A stretch of 64,000 nucleotides of DNA from Liolophura sinensis (lineage: Eukaryota > Mollusca > Polyplacophora > Chitonida > Chitonidae): the NCBI RefSeq assembly GCF_032854445.1, contig NC_088304.1, positions 2,542,001-2,606,000 of the forward strand. The letters are read 5' to 3'. The notes beneath the pieces were generated by a model. That model made no database searches. It worked only from the letters and a program-made list of their open reading frames with translations, and had not been told where the DNA came from. Made by a program: the position numbers and the translations under genes. Below are positions 20,119 through 31,074 of this stretch, one piece after another; positions within the stretch are counted from its first letter, which is position 1; every line of letters starts with the position of its first letter.

Positions 20119-21774
20119 TTAAGACTTCTGAGTTTTACCCTTAATGATCTCTTCGGCCATCTTGGTCAGTGACAGTCTATCACATTTCCCGGACGTCGTC
20201 TTTGGAAAAGAGTCCATGAGCAGGAAATGTCCTGGCATGTAACCAAGACCATCTGGAGCAAGAGACGGTCTGAAGGTGTCTTCTGCACGCCGCTTGATAT
20301 CTTCTGTGGTTATGCGTGCGTCTGGTGTGAGCGTAATACAAGCGCAAATCTCCTGGTGCAATATGTCGTCATCCACACCAACAACAACAACTTCCTCAAT
20401 CTCTTCAAAGTTTTCCTGAATCTTCCTCTCCACGAATGAGGGAAAAATTTTCACCGAAGCCCGTTTAAGCATTTCAGTCTTCCTACCTATGATGACGATT
20501 CGTCCGTCTTGGTGCATTAGTGCTACATCTCCGGTATGGTACCAACCGTCTTCGTCCACAATAGGCGCTCTGGAACCGTCAAGGTAGACATAAGCTTTGG
20601 CACATGCTGGTCCACGCAAACAAAGTTCCCCCTGTGTTTCCACACAGACGACTTCACCTTTTTCATCCACCACTCTAACTTCGCAGCCAGAGCAGGGGTA
20701 CCCAGCTGTACCGAGTTCAAAGCCCAGCGCTGTTGCTACCTTCAAACTGATGAAATGCAAACATTCAGAAGAGCCGTAGGCGGAGACGACGGAATCAGAA
20801 ACTCGTAGCAAACTGTCTACAAACTTCGCACTCACCCTTTGTCCTGCGGCTAGCGAGGTGGAGAGAAACGGCATCCTGTTTAACAGATCAGGTCTTCTCT
20901 GTAAGCTGTTTAGTCTATATTCCATCAGTAAAGCAGCATCTGGGCGTTCAGAAGATAAAACGTTCACGAAGAACTCATCGTCTGACTCTGAGTTGACTTT
21001 CGCCTTGATGTAGACTGTAGTCAACCCGATACCAAGGTACATAATTGGTTGGCCGCCCATCCAAGACATCGGTCTGTCGTTAGCAATGATTGTGTCCTCT
21101 TCGAACTCACAAAAATCTCCCACTGAATACGCTCCCGCTAGGATTGAGGCATGGGTGTGCACAACGAGCTTAGGCATTCCACTACTACCAGAGGTCAACA
21201 CCATCATCGCTTCGTCGTCGGCGTGTACTTCGGGAAGGTCAACATCTGGAACCTGGTTGTCCTCTGTCAAACCGAAGAGGTCAAAGGTCGTTATCTTATC
21301 TTTATGGTCCTGAAATGTTGTCAGGATGACGCTACGATGATGAGCCTTGCAAAGGTCTCCTTTAGATTGCTTCAATTCTGTTACAGTTGCCACGCATCCT
21401 ATCCCTTTGGCGATCTTTGTAAATTCTTTCTCATCGAAGGATGGCGAGTTGATAACAGTGCCACCGGTCATGTTTATACCGAAATAAGTTATGGTCCAGT
21501 TTGTCGGTGTGTCCACAAGTATGGCTACTTTGTCACCTGCTCTGATGCCATGTCTGACAAAATGTCGGGCCAACCAGTCGGACTTGTCTGCCACTTGTTT
21601 CCTTGTCAAGGTATCCCTGGGTTGTCCGGCTTGTCTGAAGACAAACGCCATTTTGTCTGGGTTGGCCTTCGCCAGCTCTCGTATTCTGTCCGGAATTGTG
21701 CGAGGTAAGTCGAACACTGCCGAGGGCATCTGGATGTAGCTCATCTTGAGGTCGCCATATCCATGTTTCTCCAT
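20119..21774 (-). CDS. Acyl-CoA synthetase-like protein, ANL superfamily, copy 1
   Basis: The 551-codon frame has ATP-binding LTSGSSGMPK (193-202), AYGSSE (332-337), YHTGD (412-416), hinge GRKTEMLK (430-437) and PKTTSGK (524-530) with the adenylating Lys530. ANL enzymes activate carboxylic acids to acyl-AMP and pass them to CoA. Overall style is closest to ACSF2/medium-chain acyl-CoA ligases; the substrate cannot be read from sequence. The Gly usual after the hinge lysine (KxxGxxIxP) is absent: the sequence is KRASVKIFP. ATG 21774 was chosen; the frame is open upstream only across an acceptor (CTATTCCAG, exon edge 21784), so coding appears to be one exon behind a 5' UTR intron. No signal peptide or SKL-type end is seen. 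Confidence 0.92.
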   Translation of the reverse strand: MEKHGYGDLKMSYIQMPSAVFDLPRTIPDRIRELAKANPDKMAFVFRQAGQPRDTLTRKQVADKSDWLARHFVRHGIRAGDKVAILVDTPTNWTITYFGINMTGGTVINSPSFDEKEFTKIAKGIGCVATVTELKQSKGDLCKAHHRSVILTTFQDHKDKITTFDLFGLTEDNQVPDVDLPEVHADDEAMMVLTSGSSGMPKLVVHTHASILAGAYSVGDFCEFEEDTIIANDRPMSWMGGQPIMYLGIGLTTVYIKAKVNSESDDEFFVNVLSSERPDAALLMEYRLNSLQRRPDLLNRMPFLSTSLAAGQRVSAKFVDSLLRVSDSVVSAYGSSECLHFISLKVATALGFELGTAGYPCSGCEVRVVDEKGEVVCVETQGELCLRGPACAKAYVYLDGSRAPIVDEDGWYHTGDVALMHQDGRIVIIGRKTEMLKRASVKIFPSFVERKIQENFEEIEEVVVVGVDDDILHQEICACITLTPDARITTEDIKRRAEDTFRPSLAPDGLGYMPGHFLLMDSFPKTTSGKCDRLSLTKMAEEIIKGKTQKS

Positions 21775-21784
21775 GTCTGGTTCC

Positions 21785-22376
21785 CTGGAATAGAAATGCA
21801 AAGGAAGAAAGAGTTGATATTCTTTTGTTTAGGTGGAAATTAACGGTGTTTGGAACTGAACATTGTGTGCTAGTAGGCTTTGAATTAGCCGCCCAAACTT
21901 CCTGCTAAGTGTGTGCTTGGGGAAGCCAAAGGTATATTGCCTTATTTTTTCTCTGGCGTTATATACTATAGTAGTATATTACGTCAAAAGCGTGTCTGAT
22001 TACAGACGAGAATGAGGGGGGATCCCCTAAGTATACTATGCTATACTATAATAGACTATGCTATAATATACTACACTATATTACACTATAATACTATGCT
22101 GTATGGTATGGCATGGCATATCATGGCATGGCATGGCATATCATGGCATGACATGGCATATCATGGTATCTGGTCGGCTTGTAGAGTTGAGTGTTGAACT
22201 GTGGCGCGCCAAAACGGACCAGTGGGTGGGTTGGATTGTCCCAATTGGGTTTCGTTTAGTTACCTGATTAGTGCATGCATGCTTTTGCATTAATATATGG
22301 CCAATACACGAGTAATGCCTCCACGTCTCCATCATACCTTCGCCACATACACCTTAATAATGCCATCTACACGTCC
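21785..22376. other. 5' flank of synthetase copy 1 with pentamer run
   Basis: It contains the presumed 5' UTR intron and promoter, the GGGGATCCCC palindrome at 22018-22027 and a TATAC/GGCAT run (22030-22166) that is longer than in unit 0. It ends at about 22376 in a deletion: CTACACGTCC is joined to ACGCAAATTACTGG, removing the left inverted repeat and about 1.2 kb present in unit 0. Confidence 0.6.
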
Positions 22377-22900
22377 ACGCAAATTACTGGTGTCCGACGC
22401 CTTAGAAGTGGTAGGCAGCAAGAGGACCATTTGTTATAGCCTACCGTGTGGTAGCAGTACGCCAAACTCCGTATGTTGGACTCGGCGCGCACGACCTTGT
22501 CTGACCGGGACTGGGAATGCTTTGTTCAAACCTAAACTGTGGGCAACGTACGATGCGGAGCGGGACAAGTGGATGCCCCGACGCAACCACTACGACTTTG
22601 ACAAACGCACTCCGGGGCTCTTCAAAGATCAATAGCTTGTGTTCGAAGTGTTGTTATGGCGAGGGGTCGAATAGCAAAAACAAACTCTTCTGCACAGGCG
22701 TTAGTGCGCGGAGATTTAGACAAGGACGTATACCTCTTCGTGTTGCGCAACCATCAAAGTGCGAGTGGAGTGAACGAAGGAATGCGCATGCGGGGAAACA
22801 GCGTGTTTTCCTACACGCAGCAGAAAGGCGGTTTGACTTAATCTTAAGTGAAGAGTAAAGTACTGCCGGACGGTGTAAGCACCACTTACCTGGACAGCTG
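22377..22900 (+). pseudogene. DNA polymerase B C-terminal remnant, unit 1
   Basis: Plus-strand fragments read YDFDKRTPGLFKDQ then stop; in other frames INSLCSKCCYGEG, DVYLFVLRNHQSASGVNEG and SYTQQKGG. These follow the order of the Polinton polymerase C-terminus (RRTPGLF, SLCSKTYYC, L..QSGGGVNRGFR, YTYxQ). Several frameshifts are present. The gene ends near 22900 with CTTACCTGGACAGCTGA, as in the other units. Confidence 0.5.
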
Positions 22901-23030
22901 ACCTGACTGCCACCGACTTTTGTACTATGATATTATGTGTTGCAGTGAAGGCGAAATAAATGCAAGTGAAACACACTGTATGCGAATGTCATCTCATTGA
23001 CCATTCATTCATGGAATGAGGTTAATACGC

Positions 23031-23465
23031 CTAGAACAGGCAAACACGGAAAGTTATTACCACCAACTGGTTGGTTGAGTGATAAAAACACCAGGGCTGG
23101 GCCTGGTCCGCCCAGTCGAACACCATGACAACGTGACGCCCTCTATCCCGCTGGGTTAAGTAATACACGCAACACTGCCCGTACACAGCCGTGTCCAGAC
23201 GCTGCCGCCGATCATTCCACGTTCAGTGGTGTGTTCTCCGGTTGAGCCAAGCGGTAATATCAGCATGGATGGGTGACAGTCCGTAAGAATCAAACTATTC
23301 TCCCTGGAGACGGAGTGCGTTCGGGCAAACGTCAGTGAAGACGCCCACCCAGTGTTGCCCGAAGCGGAGCCACTCGGCGAAGGAGGTGGTCCTGAGTGTA
23401 GACATCCCCGCACCTCCAACACTCACACGCACGGTGTCCGTGTCCGCCTGTACGGCGCGTCGCCT
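23031..23465 (-). pseudogene. Adenovirus-type protease remnant, unit 1
   Basis: This is the counterpart of 2430-2870, ending at the TAG at 23031-23033. Relative to unit 0 the region differs by scattered substitutions and small indels, among them an extra GGTTGAGT near 23072. The catalytic-Cys block lies at about 23110-23190. Confidence 0.55.
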
Positions 23466-23755
23466 GTTGCGCCGTGTCTATGGTATTTAAGTGGCAAAGT
23501 CACAGAGTACGTTTCGGCTTTCCACCAACAGGTGGCCCTGTGATCGTCGTGGAATTTGGGTGTCAAGTCGAAACAAAGCAGCGCCCTGTCATTGGCGAAC
23601 GTGGTGCGGAGGATGTTGTTCCATTCGTCGTGGAACACCATTTCCCGTGTTGGTAAAGAGGTTCATGTACGTTACGACGAAATTCACGTTATCAAAGTCG
23701 GGTGTCAGGGGCTTGGCAGAAATTTGACGCCCGCCGACATGCAAGACAAGTGTTA
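23466..23755 (-). pseudogene. Capsid-like protein C-terminal part, unit 1
   Basis: The minus frame has ALLCFDLTPKF and, nearer 23700, the PAKPLTPD block. About 50 bp present in unit 0 (2920-2972) are missing at 23524, so the end of the gene is shorter and in another frame. Confidence 0.6.
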
Positions 23756-24480
23756 AGAAAGTACGTCAGATGCAAGCAAGGGTCGCTCCCTGACATAACA
23801 CAAGCACTAAACTGTCCCCACACTCACCCAGTTACTGCGCGCGACTTGACGTCACAGCAGCCAGACGATAGCGAAGCGATAGTTTTGAGAGTACGGAGAT
23901 CCACTCTTCAGGTGAAGTGACTTACATTTTCTTTCGCTAACTGACGCACAAGATTTTGGATACTTTGATACATGTGCATTTAATGTTGCTTGATCATTTT
24001 TCGGCGCGACGTAACCAGACGGGCACATGCAAATCAGGTCATACAATAACACAGGACGCAGTCAAAGACTATAATCATATACGGCATTTATCTGTTATAA
24101 ATGTAAACAAAGCATTTACTGAAGTGTACCCTATACATATTTCTTCAGTTTTCATTAGTTAGATCCACCGTTGTTCTTGTTATTTCTTTGATAACTGTGA
24201 AAAATTAAAGCCTTCAAAATCTCCGTTGTAGATCATGACGTCACTCCACGCTCATGAATATGAACGAGCTGATCTATTCGATGTTTGTTGATAAATGATT
24301 TCATGTATTTTGCTGTGGAAAAATATGCTGCACTGAATTTATGAGAAATCAGTAGACCTGGGTTAGCATGTTTACAAAGTTGGAATGGCATAAGTAGTCA
24401 CTTGTATTCAAGAGAATACAGTGTTTGTTAAGAAAAAATCTCCGTAGTAGTTGTTAACTTCATTACTTTCCGACCAGCAA
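23756..24480. other. Insertion in the capsid-like gene, unit 1, shortened
   Basis: The same AT-rich insert as 3191-4085, but with about 200 bp deleted at 24402 (AGTCAC joined to TTGTATTCAAGAG). It also has a 21-bp difference near 23911 (CAGGTGAAGTGACTTACATT). Confidence 0.55.
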
Positions 24481-24844
24481 CGAAGTTTGTGTGGAAGTGC
24501 TGGAAATGGAAAGCGTTTTTATCGTAGATCCCGTTCAAGGTCGTGTTGCTCTCGCATCCCTCGAACAAACCCAAAAACAGGTTTTGCTCGTTGATGAGTG
24601 TGTGGCCTTTGGGCATGGGGACATACTTGGCCAGCAAGTGACGGATGCGGTGCTTGGCAGGGGCTTTGTCCAACAACAAGGCAAACGGGTCCTTCAATGG
24701 GGTGAGGCGGATGCGGTCGGTCACGTTTTTGAGCAGGTGACAGCGTTGCGGGAATATGTCGCAGTGAAGGCGGTCCAGTATGTCTACCGACCGATTTCGG
24801 CAATGAGGTGCAGTCTTTTGGAAACGACTGGTCCTTTCATCCAT
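24481..24844 (-). pseudogene. Capsid-like protein central part, unit 1
   Basis: It opens at ATG 24842-24844 and keeps LDRLHCDIFPQ, TPLKDPFALL and NGIYDKNAFHFQ. Nine bases fewer than in unit 0 around KGHTLINEQNLFLG restore the family-like ENLFLG-type spacing. The insertion breaks it at 24480. Confidence 0.6.
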
Positions 24845-25422
24845 CCTGTCATCCTGTACTTCCCTTTCTTGTTCACCAGCTGCAACAGAGGCACCAGCGT
24901 GTCTTCCACCACAGGTGGCTGGACAATGTCCGTGTACACGTACAGCGTTATTGTAGTCGCTTGTAAATCTTCGGCCCCGACGTGTATCAGATCCGCCGTC
25001 CCCATTATCCAGCGGTACGACAAATTCAAAAGCTGCTGCAGATGCGGGCTGAAACCGAGCCCCAATTGTTTCCGAAAGCGTTTGGCGTATTTCCGCTGCA
25101 CATCATCGAAACTGGAGGGGATGTTCGTGTCGGTCAACAAGCCTGTCAGGGCCTTGGCGAGCGCGTTGGGCGATGGGTAATAACCTTCTGGTGAGGTTAA
25201 CTTGTGCTTAGCGCGGTGCGGATCGTCTTTGGAATCTATGACATACCGCACTCCGCATTGCTGCACGTTGAACCAGGTGAGGGGCTACCGTATTTCTTCC
25301 AACCCACATTCCCAGCAGTCACGCAAATGCATGGGCTGTGGCAGGTTCGTGGTGAAATGTACCAAGCTATTATTGAGGAAGTAGCGGAGAGAGTTGTTAC
25401 TGGATAGCGTCACGTAAAACAT
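24784..25422 (-). pseudogene. Conserved virion-like protein (FYVTL family), unit 1
   Basis: It runs from ATG 25420-25422 to TGA at 24784, the same 639 bp as unit 0 and the same in-frame TAG (25285-25287). It differs from unit 0 at only a handful of residues. Confidence 0.6.
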
Positions 25423-25599
25423 GCTGGTGGGATGATTTCCTCTTTCCACCCCGCGCGGTATTTAATACGGACTCCACTTCCGCGAAGGAGCGATGGCTGG
25501 AGACGGAGTCCCGGTCGCCGCTGTTGTCGCCGCGTGGGTCGGCGTGGTGTGGTGCCGGGGGTGGTAGTAGTGGTGGTGGTGCTGAGTAGCCGAGACTGG

Positions 25600-25985
25600 G
25601 CGGGCAGAAATCGTGGTGTGGAGGATTTTCTAGGCCGGGGTGGTGTGCCCCTCTTTCCCCGCACCCACACACGGCAGCGATCGCTCGATCGCTCGGTGTC
25701 GACTACCTATGTCCGGCTGCGTACCCAGTCTCGCGGGATGTTAATGGCTCTCAGCCTGAAGGTGAAGTCCTCCAGACCCGTGAGTTGGAAGTGTTGTCTT
25801 TTATACAATGGTCGTAGACCAAGTCGATCATGTTACGGTCGGGGACGGTCTTTCCATGGAAGGTAAGTTCTCCCCGGTCAGTCCACCCGCTGGTGGGGCT
25901 TTGTTTGACTTCTTTTACAACGCTCCCGTCGAGCAGGCTCGTCTGCCATTGGCTGTCCATACCCCATACCACGACCCGTGGGTCG
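25600..25985 (-). pseudogene. Small conserved protein and integrase remnant, unit 1
   Basis: The minus frame from about 25975 reads VWGMDSQWQTSLLDGS, and then SPTSGWTDRGELTFHGK, VPDRNMIDLVYDHC and RVWRTSP. Here the integrase-like block and the small-protein block share one open frame, so a deletion may have fused them. The upstream integrase block (HYEPDSLAAYSG) is lost at 25985. Confidence 0.4.
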
Positions 25986-26270
25986 TGGGTGTTCCCCGGG
26001 CTCTTCGCGGTTATTATTTCTTCTTTTCTGATGCCCATTGATGCAGTCAGAATTTCCCATTCCTACCTTTAGCAGTTTCTTGTAATTGCTGTCATTGGAC
26101 GCTTCCTTTTCCTATCACCATCTTTGTCTTTCCTGCGTGAAGAATAAAGAGCTAATGGTTTTGTCGAACAGGCAAACAAGATCTTGCAGATATCGGCAAC
26201 AGTTAATGCCGGTTACAGTGCTGTTTACTATTCAGTGTGCTGCATGGCACAGTATAATATCCAGGTAGGG
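25986..26270. other. Deletion junction and B-type spacer, unit 1
   Basis: Polinton sequence is joined to GGTCGTGGGTGTTCCC, part of the short interspersed repeat that unit 2 retains at 44560-44640. About 230 bp of single-copy-looking DNA follow, shared with unit 2 (44640-44888). No gene is seen. Confidence 0.55.
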
Positions 26271-26505
26271 TGGTAACGTTACCCCGCCCGCAACAATGGG
26301 CTGGTCGTGTAGCTTGTGGACAATTAACAAGACGTTAGTAAGGAGATCCACAGTCCATTTCGTGTCTGGGCGCTGTTGCTGGGCCCAGGTGAGCGGGTCA
26401 GAGGAGTGCACTCATGTCAGCCCGCCTCCCCACGCGATGCACGGCCGACAGAACGGCGGACAGTCAGACCGGTGTGTCTCGACTCCGGAGACTTAGTCTA
26501 TACTA
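26271..26505. repeat. Right inverted-repeat fragment, B type, unit 1
   Basis: It starts CCAGGTAGGGTGGTAACGTT and continues through GTCCATTTCGTGTCTGGGCG, GGGCCCAGGTGAGCGG and GCACGGCCGACAGAACGG. In reverse complement it matches the left terminal repeat (37400-37597). After about 26463 the match fades, and the pentamer array begins at about 26505. Confidence 0.65.
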
Positions 26506-27310
26506 CACTACAGTATACTTATACTACACCATACTTGCACTATACTACACTATGCCACACTACACTATACTTGTACAATATACACTACACTATAGCTGTG
26601 CTATACTAAACTACACTACAGTTGTACTTTGCTATATTATACTTATACTACACTATACTACACTACACTATACTATACTTGTACTGTACGACACTAAACC
26701 ACACTACACTACAGTTGTACTATACTACACTACACTACATTCCACTACACTATAGTTGTTCTATACTATACTACACAATACGGCGGAAAACACCGATCAA
26801 ATAAATAAATATACTACACTGCACTACACTATACCTATACTACACTATACAACACTAAACTATACCTATACCATGCTACATTACACTACACTACACTGAA
26901 CTATGCGTAAACTATACTATTCTACACTACACTACACTACGCTACACTACACTACACTACGCTACATTACAATACACTACACTTCACTATACTTATACTA
27001 CACTACACTACACTACACTACACTACACTACACTACATAATACCTATACTTTACTACACTATAGTTGTACTATACTATAATACACTACAAAACACTATAC
27101 CTATACTATACTACACTACACTACTCAACAATACACTACAGTACACTATACCTATACTACACCACACTACGCCGCGCCGCGCCGCGCCGCGCCGCGCCAC
27201 GCCATGCCACGCTGCGCTGCACTGCACTGCACTACACTACACTTACACTACACTACACTACACTACACTACACTACACTACACTATACTTATACTCTACT
27301 AAACCAGTGA
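26506..27310. repeat. Pentanucleotide array, B type, unit 1
   Basis: ACTAC/TATAC arrays with TAGTTGTAC variants; a fragment of the short interspersed repeat (CGGAAAACACCGATCAAATAA) lies at 26782-26812. Around 27170-27215 the motif turns into (GCCGC)n and GCTGC/ACTGC. Confidence 0.9.
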
Positions 27311-27500
27311 AGTACACCAGAGTACAGTGTAGCGCAGTGTAGTGTAGTACATACTGTGGCCTAGTGTTGTGTAGTCTGTGATGTTACACAGTACAGTGTG
27401 TTATGCAGTGTTGGCTGTTTTCAGTATACTACACACTATAGTATAAATATAGTACAGTATACTGTATGGTATAGTATACTCTATAGTATTTTTAGTATAG
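27311..27500. repeat. Strand-switched array end, unit 1
   Basis: From CAGTGAAGTACACCAGAGTA on, the array motif reads as its complement (GTGTAGTGTAGT, GTATAGTATAC). It then fades into ordinary sequence by 27500. Unit 2 has the same at 46570-46770. Confidence 0.75.
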
Positions 27501-28000
27501 TGCTTTTTGCTACTGTTTGTTATTTGTTACAGTATACGTCAATGTTTTGTACGATAGGGACAAGGAGAGGTAATCCTTGGGGATTACAAAACATGGCTTG
27601 GAGCGTGGAGTTATATATGCACTTTTGTGAACCTCTCCTATATATTTTTTGTGAATTTCCTCTATACAGGCCAACATAGAGCGCGCGTAACAGAAGAGAC
27701 TAATGTATGATATAGGATTTTGGATGTGCACCAAATGTAAAGTTGATCAGTGGTGGCATTACTTAGATGTATGTCGTGTTGGAACCAAATGGCTCCCGTT
27801 GTAATATACACCGAGTGCATGTATAAGACAAATGGTGTCCATACTGGTACATTTGTATATGTTATTATACACCTAAGTGTCCAGCGCCTAATATATTATG
27901 TAGTAAACACAACTGTCCAATATTTTTAATATATTGGATAGTTGTAACTGTGACGTCACACATACGGACTACTTTTCGTTTGTCAACAAGCAGACGACAC
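27501..28000. other. Noncoding segment with nested palindromes, unit 1
   Basis: No gene. GTAATCC-TTGG-GGATTAC (27570-27587) sits inside AGGAGAGG (27563-27570) and CCTCTCCT (27632-27639). A hairpin of 14-bp arms, CAACTGTCCAATAT and ATATTGGATAGTTG, lies at 27910-27944. A perfect palindrome TGTGACGTCACA (CRE-like core) lies at 27949-27960, about 60 bp before the DUF3504-like frame. Confidence 0.6.
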
Positions 28001-28015
28001 AGCACGATGTTCGTC

Positions 28016-28512
28016 CATGCTCGTCCTGAAAAATCTGTCTCCGGACAGTCCGTTCTACTTTACACCAATTCTCGAATGTCGCCTCAAACCTGATGCAGCT
28101 GTGTGGTATTACTCCTCTCCAATGTGAGAGCATACTTTGGGAGAGATAATAAAGAGGGCAGCCGAGGCTGCTGGGCTGAAAGACCGGAAAACTAATCACT
28201 CGGTCCAAAACTCAAAATTCAACTCCACAAGCCGACCAGACAGTGTACCATGCTATAAAAAAAGGCCACTAAACTGACAACAAGCACATCGAATTTCTCC
28301 ACGAACTGGATTGCTGTTCTACACATGGCTGTAAAAAGAGGTCGTCGCAAGCTCAACTTTGCAGACGACTTGGCTCCCAGGGAGGCGTGGATTTATAGCA
28401 CAAGGCGAAAGGATGTTGTACAGACCAAACCAGTTTTATCTGCTCTCGTTGTTTCACAGCTGAAAGCTACGAGAAGAACGCAGCTAAATTTCCACAATGG
28501 TATCTGCACATA
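28016..28512 (+). pseudogene. Crypton/DUF3504-like recombinase fragment, broken copy, unit 1
   Basis: This is the counterpart of the open frame at 47286-47780. In unit 1 a TGA at 28125-28127 (SSPM then stop) and two extra A bases near 28262 break the frame. The block LSPDSPFYLTPILE and the later KTNHSVQ remain. Confidence 0.6.
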
Positions 28513-29750
28513 GTTGTTACAAAATACTATTAACTGAACTGAAACTGATGGATAGTACATTTGTGTAGGCTGACGCCCACTTCCACACCGTACAAGTACT
28601 TATATTATACACGACGATAAGCATAGCTTATACGGAATGACAATAACATGTACCTGTAGTTGTCATCGCATATATGTATGACTTTAGAATCACCAGGAGA
28701 ATAGAATGGACATGCTTGGTCAAAATTCAAATTCAACGTTTGAAAATTGGGAATCTGAAGTCTGGCTAGATTTGTCCGTGTCATAAATCGGAACTTCAAC
28801 GTCGTCCACCTTGGGCTCAAATTGATGCGGCAGCATATTTTCTTATATGTAGTTAGATTTCATATAAAAAATGACATCGCTTTGATACGAATTTTCATGT
28901 TATTTAAGCCGGCTGGATTGGGTTGGCCATCTGTAACGAATCTGGCTGAACCGCTCCAAGCGGCCGGCTGGAGATCGGCTAGGGCGTTACATCTATTGTT
29001 TTTGAAGGATTTAAAGTCATTATTACGTTTCTCAGAAGCCCTCCAAGTAGCATACTATTTAAACAGGTTATAATCTTTATAATTAGGACAAGTAGCTAAA
29101 TCTAAACACTAATCCTTCAACACTGACAGCCTTGTCGTTTCAAATACGAGTCAAAATTAGGAAAATGTTATGCGTTTCCACATCAGAATGAAACTGAACT
29201 TCCAAACTCAGAAAAAAGAGGTCTCCATTCAAAATCAACTGAAAATCCTTTCTATACGAAAAATCTCATTAAATATATATATTTTTTCTTATAAAATATC
29301 ATATCAAGGTAACCTTTCATTGATTTATTTACAGCCTCACTGACGAGCATATTCTGTTTACCAGGCCCACACAGAAGAGCTTGGGTTAGTCGTTTTTTTG
29401 CGACAAACTTGCCGAGCTGAGGTCGTATTCTGTTTATCCCAGAGACCCCAGACCCCACAGGTGTAAACAGGACAGGTGCACAATGTTTGACAAACATTCA
29501 AACTTTTCAAACAGGGGCTTATGCGTTTTACAAGGACGTGTATAAGCTGATGACTGCTTTGCTGTTCCGCTATATAATGATTGTCAAATAGGCCTTTTTG
29601 TATTTAGATGGGTACTCCTGGCCGTTTTTGTGTACATTTGTTGTTAAGTAACGACCTTGCTCGAGATAGGGTTTGCTCTTAATCCACTGGCAAAAGATAA
29701 ACGGTGGAAATAGCACTAGTTTGACATTTGAATTGGATGTCATGACTATA
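28513..29750. other. Noncoding block, unit 1
   Basis: Nothing recognisable. It is shared with unit 2, except that unit 2 has about 98 extra bp after 47973. Confidence 0.5.
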
Positions 29751-29759
29751 ATATATCGA

Positions 29760-29912
29760 CGTTCGTTGTAAGGTCTTCAAGCAAGCTACGGATGGTCGTG
29801 GATTTCCGTGGGCATTGCCCAATTTCCTCGCATCATAATGCTGTCCGCGGTCGTCTGTCGTATAGGTGAAATGTTCCATCAAATAAATAAAAAAATATAT
29901 AAATAAATATTA
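29760..29912 (+). repeat. Mollusc-type short interspersed repeat, unit 1
   Basis: GCTACGGATGGTCGTGGATT, CATCATAATGCTGTCCGC and GTATAGGTGAAATGTTCC precede an AAATAAATAAA tail. It is a diverged member of the family at 6584-6750. Confidence 0.65.
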
Positions 29913-30648
29913 CACATCCTTGTAATATATAATACCTTCTCACATCGTTGGAAACTAAAGGCCCATTCCTTCTTACAGTTCTGTTCAGTATTTATGTATC
30001 ATTTCTGACATATTCATTTGGGAATTTGTATTTAACTTTGCTTTTGGAAATCTTTCTTGGAATTATAAACATTAAATACCCTTTCATGGTTTACGAGCAG
30101 TGAACGATTGTCGGACAAACTGACCTTCATATTTTCGCTAACCAGAGTTCTCATTTCTGCCACTACTTTACCATAACAGTAAATGTTTTTATGGCTATGT
30201 TTTTTTAGCTGATGACAAAAATCTAGGTGATAACTCTATTAGAAAAGCCTTTGACACACACCAGACTCTTTGTCTTCCTTCAACCATTTTGACAGATCAG
30301 TCTTTATGGATTTCAGAGAAAGCGATCAAATATGCGACATTCTGTCTCAACATAACAATAACAATTATCTGACTAACCACAAATGTTAACTTCATGGAAA
30401 TCAGAATAAATCCATTACCTTATTCTCCCAATGTCTGGTTCAGTCGGCTCGATCCGCTAAAGTGTGAACACTTTTATTACCGTTACCAGTCCTAGAATCT
30501 CTAACTCGTCTGATCTGGATGCATCTGGTCTAACTTCATAAACATATATTACTTTCAGCATTGAGAAATGCAAAGTCTGGATACAAGTTAAGTAAAAGAT
30601 GCATCAATTATTGCTCAGACACGCCTGGTCACTATACCATTAACGGTT
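29913..30648. other. Noncoding block, unit 1
   Basis: Nothing recognisable; it is conserved at 49292-50022 in unit 2. Confidence 0.5.
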
Positions 30649-30989
30649 TGTGCGTGCGTGCGTGCTTGGGGTTTAACGTCGTACTCAACAATTTTTCAGT
30701 CATATGACAACGAAGGAATCATTTTGGTGCATGTACGTGTAATGTGCCACCTTGTTGCAGGACGGATTTCCACCGCTCTTTTATTTAGTGCTGCTTCACT
30801 GAGACGACTTACCGAAAGCAAGTAAGCCACCCCGCCCGAGCCATTATACTGATACGGGTCAACCAGTCGTTGCACTAGCCCCTTCATGCTTCCTGTTTGA
30901 AAGTCTTACGTGTGACTCGATCAAGGAGTGATCCTTGATCTACCGGTCCCGAAACGGACGCTCTACCAACTGTGCTATCCGGGTCGGTT
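30649..30989 (-). repeat. Full-length tRNA-headed SINE, minus strand, unit 1
   Basis: In reverse complement the head is GGATAGCACAGTTGGTAGAG. The body has CAGTATAATGGCTCGGGCGG, and the 3' end reads TGAAAAATTGTTGAGTACGA then a (CACG)n tail (GTGCGTGCGTGC on the plus strand at 30649). It is the same family as 16580-16940, and the identical insertion is in unit 2 (50023-50363). Confidence 0.85.
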
Positions 30990-31074
30990 GAACAGTTTGT
31001 CATCTGTCTGACAGTTTTCAGCCCACGGTCTCTCGCCACGATGCACTGAAAGCCAATAGGCTTAAATGCTCGTT

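Noticed and set aside
20119-20140. Peroxisomal targeting signal on the synthetase C-terminus
   Set aside because: The protein ends KTQKS, which is not an SKL-type tripeptide.
21151-21708. Plus-strand frame of 185 codons antisense to synthetase copy 1 (also in copies 2 and 3)
   Set aside because: It is the antisense shadow of a conserved enzyme frame and starts at an internal non-conserved position.
27990-28015. Additional 5' exon of the recombinase-like frame
   Set aside because: No convincing splice site or in-frame family sequence was found upstream of the ATG.
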